Assembly: GCF_003937945.1 (NCBI RefSeq)
Contig: NZ_RSEC01000059.1
Location: 603,422 to 667,421, forward strand
Source of the DNA: Amycolatopsis eburnea
GTDB lineage: Bacteria; Actinomycetota; Actinomycetes; Mycobacteriales; Pseudonocardiaceae
Length of the DNA: 64,000 nt
Direction: 5' to 3'
The translations under genes and the position numbers were made by a program. The notes under the pieces are model-generated. The model saw nothing but the letters and a program-made list of their open reading frames with translations. It ran no database searches and was not told the origin of the DNA. Shown one piece after another: positions 48,854 through 57,070 of this stretch; position 1 is the first letter of the stretch, and each line of letters begins with the position of its first letter.

Positions 48854-49303
48854 ATGACGGCAGGAGTTGCGGGCGAGCAGGTGTGGCTGACGATCCTCGA
48901 GGCGTCGCGGCGCAGCGGGCTGAGCGAGCCGACGCTGCGGTACTACGAGCAGATCGGGCTGATCGGCCCGGTGCCGCGGGAGCCGAGCAGCGGGCACCGG
49001 CGGTACGACGCCGCGACCATGGACGTCCTCGATGCGCTCGGTTGCCTGCGTTCGGCCGGGTTGCGGGTCGAGGACCTGCGGCGCTACCTCGAGCTGCTGG
49101 CCCGCGGGGACGCGGCCGCCGCCGAGCAGCGCGAGCTGTTCGACCACCACGCCGACCGGCTCGAAGCCGAGATCGAGCGGTTGCGGTCGCGGCTGGCCTA
49201 CCTGCGGCTGAAGGCACGGCTGTGGGACGCCCGCGACCGGGGTGACGCCGAAGCGGCGAAGCGGCTCGTCCCGGAGCTCCTGGCGCTGATCGAGCGGTTC
49301 TGA
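48854..49303 (+). CDS. MerR family transcriptional regulator
   Basis: 149 residues from ATG 48854. The N-terminal domain reads LTILEASRRSGLSEPTLRYY and EQIGLIGPVPREPSSGHRRY; a long dimerisation helix (about 90-145) follows with LEAEIERLRSRLAYLRLK. There is no C-terminal Cys cluster, so metal or SoxR-type redox sensing is unlikely; these short members often respond to organic compounds. It is cotranscribed with the SDR gene at 49319 (15-bp gap) and almost certainly activates its own promoter at 48817. Confidence 0.93.
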   Translation: MTAGVAGEQVWLTILEASRRSGLSEPTLRYYEQIGLIGPVPREPSSGHRRYDAATMDVLDALGCLRSAGLRVEDLRRYLELLARGDAAAAEQRELFDHHADRLEAEIERLRSRLAYLRLKARLWDARDRGDAEAAKRLVPELLALIERF

Positions 49304-49318
49304 CCGGAGGACGGAAAC

Positions 49319-50323
49319 ATGAACGACGACAAGCGATCGGTGGTCCTGGTCACCGGGGGCACCGGCTACCTGGGCGGGCACGCCGTCGCGCGCCTGCTGG
49401 CCGACGGGTACCGCGTCCGCACCACCGTGCGCGACCTCGGGCGCGCGGGCGAGGTGCGGGCCGCCGTGGGGCCCGGTGACCTGGAGGTGGTGGCCGCGGA
49501 CCTGGGCGCGGACGCCGGCTGGGCCGAGGCGGCCGCGGGGGTCGGCTACGTGCTCCACGTCGCCTCGCCGTTCCCGCCCGGCTCGCCCGAGACCGACGAC
49601 GAGGTGATCCGCCCGGCTCGCGACGGTGCGGTCCGGGTGCTGGCGGCCGCCCGGGAAGCCGGGGTCCGGCGGGTCGTGCTGACGTCGTCCTTCGCCGCGG
49701 TCGGCTACGGCGCCACGCCGCGGGAGGAGTACACCGAGGCCGACTGGACCGACCCCGCCGACCCCAACAGCGCCTACATCCGCTCGAAGGTCGTCGCCGA
49801 GCGCGCGGCGTGGGCGCAGGTGCGCTCGGCGGGCGGCCCGGAACTGGCGGTGATCAACCCGGCCGGCATCTTCGGCCCGGTCCTCGGCGGCCGCCTGTCG
49901 TCGTCGGTCGCGCTGGTGCGGGCGATGCTCGACGGCGCGATGCCGGTGGTGCCGCCGCTGTACTTCGGCGTCGTCGACGTCCGGGACGTCGCCGACCTGC
50001 ACGTCCGGGCGATGACCCACCCGCGGGCCGCGGGGGAGCGGTTCCTGGCCGCGGCGGGGAAGTCGATCAGCTTCCTCGGCATGGCCCGGATCCTCGCGGA
50101 AACCGTCGGCGGCGACGGCCTGCCCACCCGTGAGCTGACGGCCGAGCAGGTGCGGGCCGCCGCCGAAACCGACCCGGCGATGCGGGAAGCGCTCGGCCGG
50201 CTCGGCCGCGTCCCGGTCATCCGCACGGACAAGGCGCGGAGCGTGCTCGGCTGGCGGACCCGCCCGGTGGCGGAGACGATCGCCGACACCGCCCGCAGCC
50301 TGCCGGCGGCCCGGCTCGGCTAA
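49319..50323 (+). CDS. NAD-dependent epimerase/dehydratase (extended SDR)
   Basis: 334 residues from ATG 49319, with GGAGGA upstream. Nucleotide-binding motif VTGGTGYLGGHAVARLL, LHVASPFPPGSPE, RRVVLTSSFAAVGYG and the active-site pair in AYIRSKVVAE (YxxxK). It resembles dihydroflavonol-4-reductase-like reductases that act on small aldehydes or ketones with NADPH. Its pairing with a MerR regulator suggests detoxification of a reactive carbonyl. The stop overlaps the convergent hydrolase stop (CTAA). Confidence 0.92.
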   Translation: MNDDKRSVVLVTGGTGYLGGHAVARLLADGYRVRTTVRDLGRAGEVRAAVGPGDLEVVAADLGADAGWAEAAAGVGYVLHVASPFPPGSPETDDEVIRPARDGAVRVLAAAREAGVRRVVLTSSFAAVGYGATPREEYTEADWTDPADPNSAYIRSKVVAERAAWAQVRSAGGPELAVINPAGIFGPVLGGRLSSSVALVRAMLDGAMPVVPPLYFGVVDVRDVADLHVRAMTHPRAAGERFLAAAGKSISFLGMARILAETVGGDGLPTRELTAEQVRAAAETDPAMREALGRLGRVPVIRTDKARSVLGWRTRPVAETIADTARSLPAARLG

Positions 50324-51615
50324 CGCTCGCGCCGGAACCCGCGCCGAGGGACCTTCCGCCGCGGCGAACCCAGCCAGTCGGCGATGTCCGCGACCACGGC
50401 GGGGTCGACGTGCTGCGCCGACTCGTACGCCGCGGGCGTGGAGGGACCCTCGCCGCGGAAGAACATGTGGTCGTCGGCGTCGTACACCCGGATCGTCACG
50501 TCGGGCCGATCCGCCAGGCCCGCCTGCCAGCCCGCGAGGTCGCCGTCCGCGGTCACCTGGTAGTCGCGGGCGCCCTGCAGGACGAGGATCGGCCGGTCCA
50601 GCGCGGCCGCGGTGGCGACCGGGTCGTAGCCGCGCAGGTCCAGCCAGTACGACGCCGGCCAGCCGAAGAGCAGGTCCGACGCCGGGACCTCCGGGGACAG
50701 CCCGGGGCTCTCGACCAGTGCGGCCTGCCGGGTGGTCGCCTCGACGAGCGACGTCGTCGCGGGACCGGGATCCCGTTCCGCCAGGTACCGCGCCACCCGG
50801 ACGGCCGACCGGCTCAACGGCACGGTGTCGCCGGCGAGGCTCACCACACCGGCGATCGACGCGTCGGCGGCCGCGACCCGAGGTGCCACCTTGCCGCCAC
50901 CGCTGTGACCGGCGACGAACACCCGCTCGGCGTCGACGGTCCGCTCCCGCTGGAGCAGGCGCACGGTGGCGAGCGCGTGCGGCAGGTACTCCTCGGCCAT
51001 CGTGAACCCGGGCTCGGCGCCGACGCGGGGGTGGGTGTGGGTCACCTTGTCGAACCGGGCCACCGCGACCCCGCGGCTCGCCAGTCCCCACGCCAGGTCC
51101 TTGAACGGCTTGTTCGGGCCGGCCGTCAGGTCGCGGTCGTGCGGCCCGGAGGCGAGCAGCACCAGCCCGGGCCACGGGCCGCGCCCGGCCGGGAGGGTCA
51201 GCGTGCCGGGCACCGCGAGCGGGCCGTCGCCGATCGTGACTTCCCGCTCGGTGAAGCGGTCCGGGGTGGCGTAGCCGGGCGGCTCCCACGAGGTGCTCTC
51301 CGGTGGGGCGAGCCGCAGGCCGTGCAGCAGGCCGGCGTCGTCGACCGACATGACCACGGTCAGCCCGCCGCGTTCGCACGTCACCGGAACGCGCACCCGG
51401 ACCAGTCCCGCGCCGGCCGGCTCGCTCACCGGCCCGCCGACCGCCGAGACCGGCCCGATGCGGGCGATCTCGCCTTCCCAGCCGACGCGCAGCGTCTCGG
51501 CGGACGCCACCGCCCGCAGTCTCGGCGCGAACAGCTCCGCCACGTCGGCGAAGCGCCGCTCCGCCGCCCATCCGACCACCGCCGCGGCGACTGCCGCGGG
51601 CCCCCGTTCCGGCAT
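50320..51615 (-). CDS. alpha/beta hydrolase with DUF3887-like N-terminal domain
   Basis: 431 residues from ATG 51615. An N-terminal NTF2-like/DUF3887-type domain (about 1-115, VVGWAAERRFADVAELFAPR) precedes a hydrolase domain with LVLLASGPHDRD, nucleophile elbow VAGHSGGGKVAP (Ser near 236), ILVLQGARDYQV (acid) and DADDHMFF (His). No signal peptide is seen. Related proteins are cytosolic esterases or dienelactone-hydrolase-like enzymes. It is divergent from an ArsR-like regulator, 57 bp away, the probable controller. Confidence 0.85.
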   Translation of the reverse strand: MPERGPAAVAAAVVGWAAERRFADVAELFAPRLRAVASAETLRVGWEGEIARIGPVSAVGGPVSEPAGAGLVRVRVPVTCERGGLTVVMSVDDAGLLHGLRLAPPESTSWEPPGYATPDRFTEREVTIGDGPLAVPGTLTLPAGRGPWPGLVLLASGPHDRDLTAGPNKPFKDLAWGLASRGVAVARFDKVTHTHPRVGAEPGFTMAEEYLPHALATVRLLQRERTVDAERVFVAGHSGGGKVAPRVAAADASIAGVVSLAGDTVPLSRSAVRVARYLAERDPGPATTSLVEATTRQAALVESPGLSPEVPASDLLFGWPASYWLDLRGYDPVATAAALDRPILVLQGARDYQVTADGDLAGWQAGLADRPDVTIRVYDADDHMFFRGEGPSTPAAYESAQHVDPAVVADIADWLGSPRRKVPRRGFRRER

Positions 51616-51672
51616 CGTCCCCCACCTTTCTCGCTTTTTGCGAACGGTATCACCGTGTGAGATCGTTGGGTA

Positions 51673-52212
51673 GTGGACACCTTGGAACTGCTGGCGCACC
51701 CGGTACGGCTGCGGATCGTGCACGCCATGCGCGGCGGGCGGACGCACACCACCGCCCAGCTCTGCGCGCTGCTGCCGGACGTCTCGAAAGCGATGGTCTA
51801 CCGGCACGTCGACCTGCTCGCCTCGGGCGGGATCCTGCGCGTGGCCGAAGAACGGCGCGTGCGCGGCGCCGTCGAACGCCACTACGAGCTGCGGCCGGAA
51901 CGGGCCTCGATCGATCCCGCCACGGCCGCGGAACTGTCCCCCGAGGACCACCGGCGCGGGTTCGCGGTGGCCGTCGCGGCGCTCGTCGCCGAGTTCAACG
52001 CCTACCTGGACCGGGAAAACGCCGATCCGGCCACCGATCCCGTCGGCTACCGGCAGCACGCGGTCTGGCTGACCCGGGACGAGCTGATCGCCATGAACGA
52101 CGAGCTGCGCGCCGCGATCCTGCCGCGGCTGGCGAATCCGCCGGCCCCCGGCCGTACCCGGTACCTGCTCAGCCCGATCCTCTTTCCCAGCGAACAACCC
52201 GCTGCCGACTGA
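51673..52212 (+). CDS. ArsR-like winged-helix transcriptional regulator
   Basis: 179 residues from GTG 51673. The helix-turn-helix (about 1-75) reads LLAHPVRLRIVHAMRGGRTH, then LLPDVSKAMVYRHVDLLASG and a wing VRGAVERHYELRP. The C-terminal helical half (about 90-150) has FAVAVAALVAEFNAYLDREN, likely for dimerisation or ligand binding. No metal-binding Cys pair is present. Divergence from the hydrolase gene suggests repression of that gene. ACGGTATCACCGT in the spacer is a weak inverted repeat that could be its operator. Confidence 0.82.
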   Translation: MDTLELLAHPVRLRIVHAMRGGRTHTTAQLCALLPDVSKAMVYRHVDLLASGGILRVAEERRVRGAVERHYELRPERASIDPATAAELSPEDHRRGFAVAVAALVAEFNAYLDRENADPATDPVGYRQHAVWLTRDELIAMNDELRAAILPRLANPPAPGRTRYLLSPILFPSEQPAAD

Positions 52213-52261
52213 GGTGCCGCTGTACGATCCCCGCACCGATCGGAACCGGTAGGGGGAAACC

Positions 52262-53461
52262 GTGGGCGGTACGAAAGTCTTGATCGCGGGTGCGAGCATC
52301 GCGGGGCCCGCGCTGGCCCACTGGCTGCGCCGGCGGGGCGCCGAGGTCACCGTGGTGGAGCGGGCGCCCGGGTTGCGGCCCGGCGGGCAGGCGGTCGACG
52401 CGCGCGGGGTGACCAAGGACGTCATCCGGCTGATGGGGCTGGACGACGCGGTGCGCGCGGCCCGCACCGAAACCGCCGGCGCGTACACCGTGGACGCGGA
52501 CGGGAACGTGCTGGAGACCTTCAGCGCGGAAGACGACGGCGGCGACGGCTACATCTCGGAGATCGAGATCCTGCGCGGCGACCTGTCCCAGGTGCTCTAC
52601 GACGACACGCGCGACGGCGTCGAGTACCGCTTCGGCGACCGGATCGCCGGACTCGTCCAGGACGCGGACGGCGTGGACGTGACCTTCGCGGCCGGCGACC
52701 GGCGGCGGTTCGACCTCGTGGTCGGGGCCGACGGGCTGCACTCGTCGGTGCGGGCGATGGTGTTCGGGCCGCGCGAGCGGTTCGTCCGGCACCTCGGGCA
52801 CGTGCTGGCGTTCTACAGCGTGCCCAACGAGTTCGGGCTGGACCGCTGGGTGTTCGACTACCAGGAGCCCGGGCGCTCCGCCATGCTGCGGCCGATCGGG
52901 GACGCCACCCGGGCGATGGCGATGTTCTCCTTCACCGCGGCCGAGTTCGCCGTCGACCACCGCGACGTCGAAGCCCAGAAGGACCTGCTGCGCGCGCGGA
53001 TGGGTGACTTCGGCTGGCTGACCCCGCGCATCCTCGCGCACCTCGGCGACACCCCGGACTTCTACCTCGACCAGGTCGCCCAGGTGGTGCTGGACCGCTG
53101 GGCCGACGGGCGGGTGGGGCTGATCGGCGACGCCGCGTTCAGCTCGTCACCGCTGTCGGGTCAGGGCACCGGGCTGGCGCTGATCGGGGCCTACCTGCTG
53201 GCCGGCGAGCTGGCCGCGGCCGGCTGGGACCCCGCCACCGGGTTCGCCCGCTACGAGGCGCGGATGCGTCCGTTCGTCGAGGCCAACCAGGAGATCGGCC
53301 GGCTCAACGCGAAGATGCGCAGCGGCTCCGGCCCGGACGTCGACCTCGACGGTGAATGGCTCACCGACCTGGTCCAGCGTGCGCTCAACGGCATCGAGCT
53401 GCCCGATTACGCCGGCGTACCGGACGCTGGCCCGTCGGTTCCGTCGCCGGCCACGCCGTAG
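52262..53461 (+). CDS. FAD-dependent aromatic monooxygenase, PHBH fold
   Basis: 399 residues from GTG 52262, with AGGGGG upstream. The FAD motif is VLIAGASIAGPALAHWLRRR with Glu in TVVERAPG, the DG motif DLVVGADGLHSSVR and the GD motif VGLIGDAAFSSSPLSGQGTG. These group A flavoprotein monooxygenases hydroxylate aromatic or polyketide substrates with NAD(P)H and O2, or modify antibiotics such as tetracyclines and rifamycins. It stands alone, so the substrate cannot be inferred; a self-resistance or tailoring role is possible. Confidence 0.92.
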   Translation: MGGTKVLIAGASIAGPALAHWLRRRGAEVTVVERAPGLRPGGQAVDARGVTKDVIRLMGLDDAVRAARTETAGAYTVDADGNVLETFSAEDDGGDGYISEIEILRGDLSQVLYDDTRDGVEYRFGDRIAGLVQDADGVDVTFAAGDRRRFDLVVGADGLHSSVRAMVFGPRERFVRHLGHVLAFYSVPNEFGLDRWVFDYQEPGRSAMLRPIGDATRAMAMFSFTAAEFAVDHRDVEAQKDLLRARMGDFGWLTPRILAHLGDTPDFYLDQVAQVVLDRWADGRVGLIGDAAFSSSPLSGQGTGLALIGAYLLAGELAAAGWDPATGFARYEARMRPFVEANQEIGRLNAKMRSGSGPDVDLDGEWLTDLVQRALNGIELPDYAGVPDAGPSVPSPATP

Positions 53462-53554
53462 GCCGGCTCGGGTCGCCCGAAGAGGTTACTTCCCGCGCTT
53501 CGCCGATTCGCTGCGCTTAGGGTTGTTCCCAAGATCAACCAGGGGAGCCCAGCA

Positions 53555-54082
53555 ATGCGTTTGCGTTCCGTCGCCGCCGTGGTCCTGCTGTCCTGCGCGT
53601 CCGCCGTCGTGCCCGCCGTGACGGGCGGGGGTGCGCAGGCCCTCGCGCTGTACCCGTGCCCCGAGGTGCGGGATCCGCCGGACTACACGTTTTCCGGCCC
53701 GTCGCGCTCGTGGCTCGCGACGAACCTCCGCAGCGACTACCTCCGCGGGCCGGGCACGATCACCTACAACAAGACGGCGACGTCGACGGTGAACGCGTCG
53801 ATCACGGGGACGACCAGCGCGGAAGCCGGCGTGATCTTCGCCAAGGCCAGCGTTTCGCTCGCGGTGAGCGTGGGCGCGAGCTATTCGAAGTCCGACTCGT
53901 GGTCGTACGCGGCGACCGTGCCCGCCGGGAAGGTCCTGCGGTTGCAGCAGTACAAGGAGGCCCGCACGTTCACCGTGCGGAAGTACCACATCGTGCCGCC
54001 CTGCACGACGAAGTACCTCTGGACGAAGAAGGTTTCCGCGCCGGTGAAGAACGCGAGCTTCCTCTGGCAGCTCGTCAGCTGA
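53555..54082 (+). CDS. secreted beta-rich protein, possible aerolysin-type stem
   Basis: 175 residues from ATG 53555, with GGGGAG upstream and TAGGGT at 53518. The signal peptide spans about 1-30. The mature protein has alternating Ser/Thr strands (TITYNKTATSTVNASITGTT, then VSLAVSVGASYSKSDSWSYA), like the membrane-inserting strands of aerolysin/ETX-MTX2 toxins, and two cysteines (YPCPEV and PPCTTK). Overall length is short for a full aerolysin toxin. No family was firmly recognised; a pore former or an outer surface adhesin is inference only. Confidence 0.6.
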   Translation: MRLRSVAAVVLLSCASAVVPAVTGGGAQALALYPCPEVRDPPDYTFSGPSRSWLATNLRSDYLRGPGTITYNKTATSTVNASITGTTSAEAGVIFAKASVSLAVSVGASYSKSDSWSYAATVPAGKVLRLQQYKEARTFTVRKYHIVPPCTTKYLWTKKVSAPVKNASFLWQLVS

Positions 54083-54092
54083 GCCGGCCCCG

Positions 54093-54123
54093 CCTGCCCG
54101 GCGAGACGGCCTCGCCGGGCAGG
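54093..54123. terminator. bidirectional terminator hairpin
   Basis: CCTGCCCGGCGAG (54093-54105) pairs perfectly with CTCGCCGGGCAGG (54111-54123) across ACGGC, between the convergent ends at 54082 and 54128. Confidence 0.85.
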
Positions 54124-54127
54124 GCGG

Positions 54128-55165
54128 TCAGAGCGCGGCCGGGCCGAGCCGCAGGACCACGGCCGTCCACGTCATGCCGACGCCGATGCCCAGCAGCAGC
54201 ACGTGGTCGCCGGGACCGGCTTCGCCCGTGCGGAGCAGGTGGTCGAGCGCCACGATCTGGTCGCTGGCGCCCAGGTGACCGACCCGCAGGCCCAGCTCGG
54301 TCATCGTGCGGTCCTCGGGAATGCCCAGCGGGCGCAGGATCTGCGTGTGCACCAGGCGGCGCCCGTAGTGCGGAGCGCAGACCTTCGCGATGTCGGGCAG
54401 GTCGAGGCCCGCGTCGGCCAGGGCGGTCTTCACCACCGTCGTGACCCCGTCGGCGTTGCGGCTGTCGACGTGCGCCGGACCGCCGTGGCGGCCGAGCCAC
54501 TGGCGCTTGCGGGCGCGGATGTCGAGCGACTGGTGCGCGGTGATGCTGGCCGTGCGGAACGGTTCGTTGCCGCGCTGCAGGCCTTCCAGCGACGGGTCGG
54601 TGTACGACGCGATCGCGCGGATCCGGGCCAGGCCCGGCCGCCGGGACAGCACGACCGCGCTGCCGGCGTCGCCGTAGACGATGCCGGTGTCGGTGGTCCA
54701 GTGCGGGAAGCCGGGCGCGCCGAACCGGTCGCCCGCGGTGATGAGCGCGGCGTCGTGGTCCGGACGGCCGCGCAGCACGCTCGCCGCGACGTCCAGGCCG
54801 GCCACCAGGCTGTTGCTCATCGCGCCGAGCTCGAGCGTGAGGCCGGGGCCGGCGCCGACGCCGAGCTGGTCGCGCACGTAGGACGCGGCGTGCCAGAAGT
54901 CGATGCCGGAGTGGTAGATCCCGGCGTGCAGGCACAACGTCGGCCACACCGGCTCGCCGCCCGTGGTTTCCGCCTGCCGCAGGGCTTCCCGCCCCGCGCG
55001 CACCGCGAGTTCGGGGCCGGGCAGCCCGGCGACGGCGGTGGACAGCTGGCCGGTCCGGCCGGCGTCGGCGGCGGTGAACTCACCGGCCGCCAGCGAGGCG
55101 GCGACCGGGCTCAGCGCCCCGACGTCGGTGCCGATCCCGTTGAGGTGCAGGTCATCCACGCGCAT
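54128..55165 (-). CDS. ketosynthase III-fold protein with Ser-His-Asp set, DpsC/CerJ-like
   Basis: 345 residues from ATG 55165. The thiolase fold is clear (YGDAGSAVVLSRR, VGMTWTAVVLRLG). The usual KASIII residues are Cys, His, Asn. Here Ser117 in ELGAMSNSLVAG replaces Cys, and the Asn region reads RVGHLGASDQ with His297 and Asp302. From memory, DpsC of daunorubicin biosynthesis uses Ser118, His297 and Asp302, so the match is close. It is therefore more likely an acyltransferase or starter-unit enzyme than a fatty-acid initiator. It overlaps the small gene at 55152 by 14 bp; no polyketide synthase is in view. Confidence 0.82.
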   Translation of the reverse strand: MRVDDLHLNGIGTDVGALSPVAASLAAGEFTAADAGRTGQLSTAVAGLPGPELAVRAGREALRQAETTGGEPVWPTLCLHAGIYHSGIDFWHAASYVRDQLGVGAGPGLTLELGAMSNSLVAGLDVAASVLRGRPDHDAALITAGDRFGAPGFPHWTTDTGIVYGDAGSAVVLSRRPGLARIRAIASYTDPSLEGLQRGNEPFRTASITAHQSLDIRARKRQWLGRHGGPAHVDSRNADGVTTVVKTALADAGLDLPDIAKVCAPHYGRRLVHTQILRPLGIPEDRTMTELGLRVGHLGASDQIVALDHLLRTGEAGPGDHVLLLGIGVGMTWTAVVLRLGPAAL

Positions 55166-55448
55166 CGGCGCCCACCTCCGGCAGCACGGCTTCGATCTCC
55201 GACAGGGTGTCGTCGAGGTGGAGCGGCGGAGCGGACACGCACCCGGCGGCGGCGAGCTCGGCGGCGACGGCTCCGGCGCTTCCCCCGGCGAACCGGTGGA
55301 ACCCCGCGAAGCAGGCCGGACCGGTGCCCGGAACGGCGATGGCCAGGTGCGCCCAGCCGGTTTCACGGTCCCACCGCACGATCAGCCGGGTGGGCCCGGC
55401 GACGGTGTGGGTCTCGCGAAGCACCTGTGTCAACGTCGTGGCGGTCAA
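55152..55448 (-). CDS. small unknown protein coupled to the KASIII-like gene
   Basis: 98 residues from TTG 55448, chosen because AAGGAAG lies 6 bases upstream; GTG 55466 has no ribosome site. The sequence has TRLIVRWDRETGWAHLAIAV, then GPACFAGFHRFAGG and a C-terminal acidic stretch LHLDDTLSEIEAVLPEVGAD. Length and acidic end recall carrier-like proteins, but no DSL attachment motif is present. It is upstream of and overlapping the KASIII-like gene, so it may supply or regulate its acyl substrate. No family recognised. Confidence 0.6.
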   Translation of the reverse strand: MTATTLTQVLRETHTVAGPTRLIVRWDRETGWAHLAIAVPGTGPACFAGFHRFAGGSAGAVAAELAAAGCVSAPPLHLDDTLSEIEAVLPEVGADARG

Positions 55449-55944
55449 GCAACTTCCTTTCGGCACGGCGAACCAGCGCGCACCACGGTGGGCACGCGCC
55501 GGCGGAGGATGGGTGGGGACGCGTCGTCGGGCCCCGGTGAACGTCGGGAAATCTAGCGCGATGATCTTGGGCGGTCTGGTGCACCCCGATACACAGAGTG
55601 ATCACGGGGACTGCTACGGGAGCGGATTTTCCGAAAGTTGCTTGGTTTTCGTGCCGCTGATCATGAGGATTCTTCGGGTGTCGGTCACTCTTGGTAGCGG
55701 ACGTGGAGGACGAGCATCGCGGCGGTAACTTCCTCGGGCAGCGCGCGGCCGGCATCATCGACTGCCGGCTGACTCGACTCCGGTGGCGCGCCCGGCGCCC
55801 GGCGCCTGGCGCCCTGGCGCATCCGGATGCGGCCGCCCGGCGAAGTTGCGGCAGCTCGCTCGGCGGCGGCTTCGCCGACACCGCAGGCCGCTGCGGTCCT
55901 TCAACCCGCGCAGGTGCGCGTGCCGCGTCAGGGCTTGCCCGGGG
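55449..55944. other. 496-bp gap with no convincing gene
   Basis: No frame here has good codon pattern plus a ribosome site on either strand. A lower-GC patch lies at about 55600-55690, with GTGATCAC at 55598-55605 and another TGATCA near 55664. TAGATT on the minus strand near 55548 could be a -10 for the gene starting at 55448. Bases 55790-55930 look like scrambled coding DNA. Confidence 0.4.
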
Positions 55945-56958
55945 TCATCTGCCCGCCTGGGGACCGATCATCGAGTTCACGTCGATCGGGGACGGGATGG
56001 CGCCGAGCTGCAGCAGCAGGTCCGGCACCCGCTGCAGCCGCCGCGCGTCGAGGATCGAGCCGTAGCCCGGCAACGTGAGCAGCTTGGCCGTGTCCTCGTC
56101 GATCTTGGCGAACCGCACCAGCAGCGGCTCGACCTTGGCCCGGTCGATCAACGTCTCGTGCGTGGCCTTCTGCAGCGCGCGCTGGAAAGCGGCCAGCGAC
56201 TTGGGGTTCTCCCGCACCCACTTCCTCGTCGCGCCGTAGCCGGTCAGCGGGAAGTCCTGGGTCGCGCCGGTGTTGATGTCGATCACGGGGGTCGCGCCGA
56301 CCGTCTGGGCCGCCTGCGTGATGTAGGGCTCCGGCAGGTACGCCGCGTCGGCCTGCCCCTGCTGCAGCGCGGCCGCGATGTTCGGCAGCGCGACCAGCAC
56401 CCACTTGACCTTGCCGAAGTCCACGTTGTGGTCCTGCATCACCGAGCGGGTGAGCAGATCGGACGCGGTGTTCTTGGCCGTGATGGCGATCTTCTTGCCC
56501 GCCAGGTCGAAGATCGTCTTCACCGGCGAGTTCGGCACCGTGACGATCGCGTTGGACTTCGGGTTGACCGAGGTCGCGTCCGCGACCAGCTGCATGTCGG
56601 CGGAGCCGGAGCTGCGCGCGATGAAGAACGGCGGGTAGGTGGAGAACGCGATGTCGGCCTCGCCGGAAATCGCTTTCGTCAGCGACGCCTGGCCGCTGTT
56701 GGCGATCACCGACTCGACGGTGAGGCCTTCGGCCTGGAAGTACCCGCCTTCCTGGGCGAGCCAGAACGGCCCGAGGTCCGTGGTGGGCAGGATGGAGACC
56801 TTCAGCGTGTGCTTTTCCAGGTCGCGGCCGCTCGACGACGAGTTCGAGACCTCCGCGCCGAGCGCGCCGCAGCCGGACGCGGCGACGGCGGCTGCCAGTG
56901 CCAGTGCGACCCGGCGCGTGCGAAGCCGGTTGTTGCTGCTCCTCGCTATTCCGAACAA
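55945..56958 (-). CDS. ABC transporter substrate-binding lipoprotein, SsuA/TauA (NMT1-like)
   Basis: 337 residues from TTG 56958, with GAGGAG upstream. The lipobox AASGC places the lipidated Cys at residue 30. The periplasmic-binding fold contains LKVSILPTTDLGPFWLAQEG, ADIAFSTYPPFFIARS, LAGKKIAITAKNTASDLLTR and ADAAYLPEPYITQAAQ, as in binding proteins for sulfonates, nitrate or thiamine precursors. No permease or ATPase gene is adjacent, so it is an orphan or a detached component. A good sigma-70-like promoter precedes it. Confidence 0.88.
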   Translation of the reverse strand: MFGIARSSNNRLRTRRVALALAAAVAASGCGALGAEVSNSSSSGRDLEKHTLKVSILPTTDLGPFWLAQEGGYFQAEGLTVESVIANSGQASLTKAISGEADIAFSTYPPFFIARSSGSADMQLVADATSVNPKSNAIVTVPNSPVKTIFDLAGKKIAITAKNTASDLLTRSVMQDHNVDFGKVKWVLVALPNIAAALQQGQADAAYLPEPYITQAAQTVGATPVIDINTGATQDFPLTGYGATRKWVRENPKSLAAFQRALQKATHETLIDRAKVEPLLVRFAKIDEDTAKLLTLPGYGSILDARRLQRVPDLLLQLGAIPSPIDVNSMIGPQAGR

Positions 56959-56979
56959 GACCTGCTCCTCGACGGGAGA

Positions 56980-57070
56980 TCACGGTTGAGGGACCGAGTC
57001 CAAGGCGTGTGTGTGAATCATTCCCCGGAGTCAGGCAGGCCACTGTAGGCATCCCGTCACCGCTTGACAA
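56980..57070 (-). promoter_or_regulatory. promoter and leader of the binding-protein gene
   Basis: On the minus strand, -35 TTGTCA (57065-57070) and -10 TACAGT (57042-57047) have a 17-bp spacer. The leader of about 77 bases includes a 13-codon frame MIHTHALDSVPQP (57021 down to 56980) ending 21 bases before the TTG start. The tiny frame could be an attenuating leader peptide or chance. Confidence 0.6.

Noticed and set aside
55691..56065. Plus-strand frame in the gap before the binding-protein gene
   Set aside because: It runs into antisense of the lipoprotein gene and has no recognisable domain.
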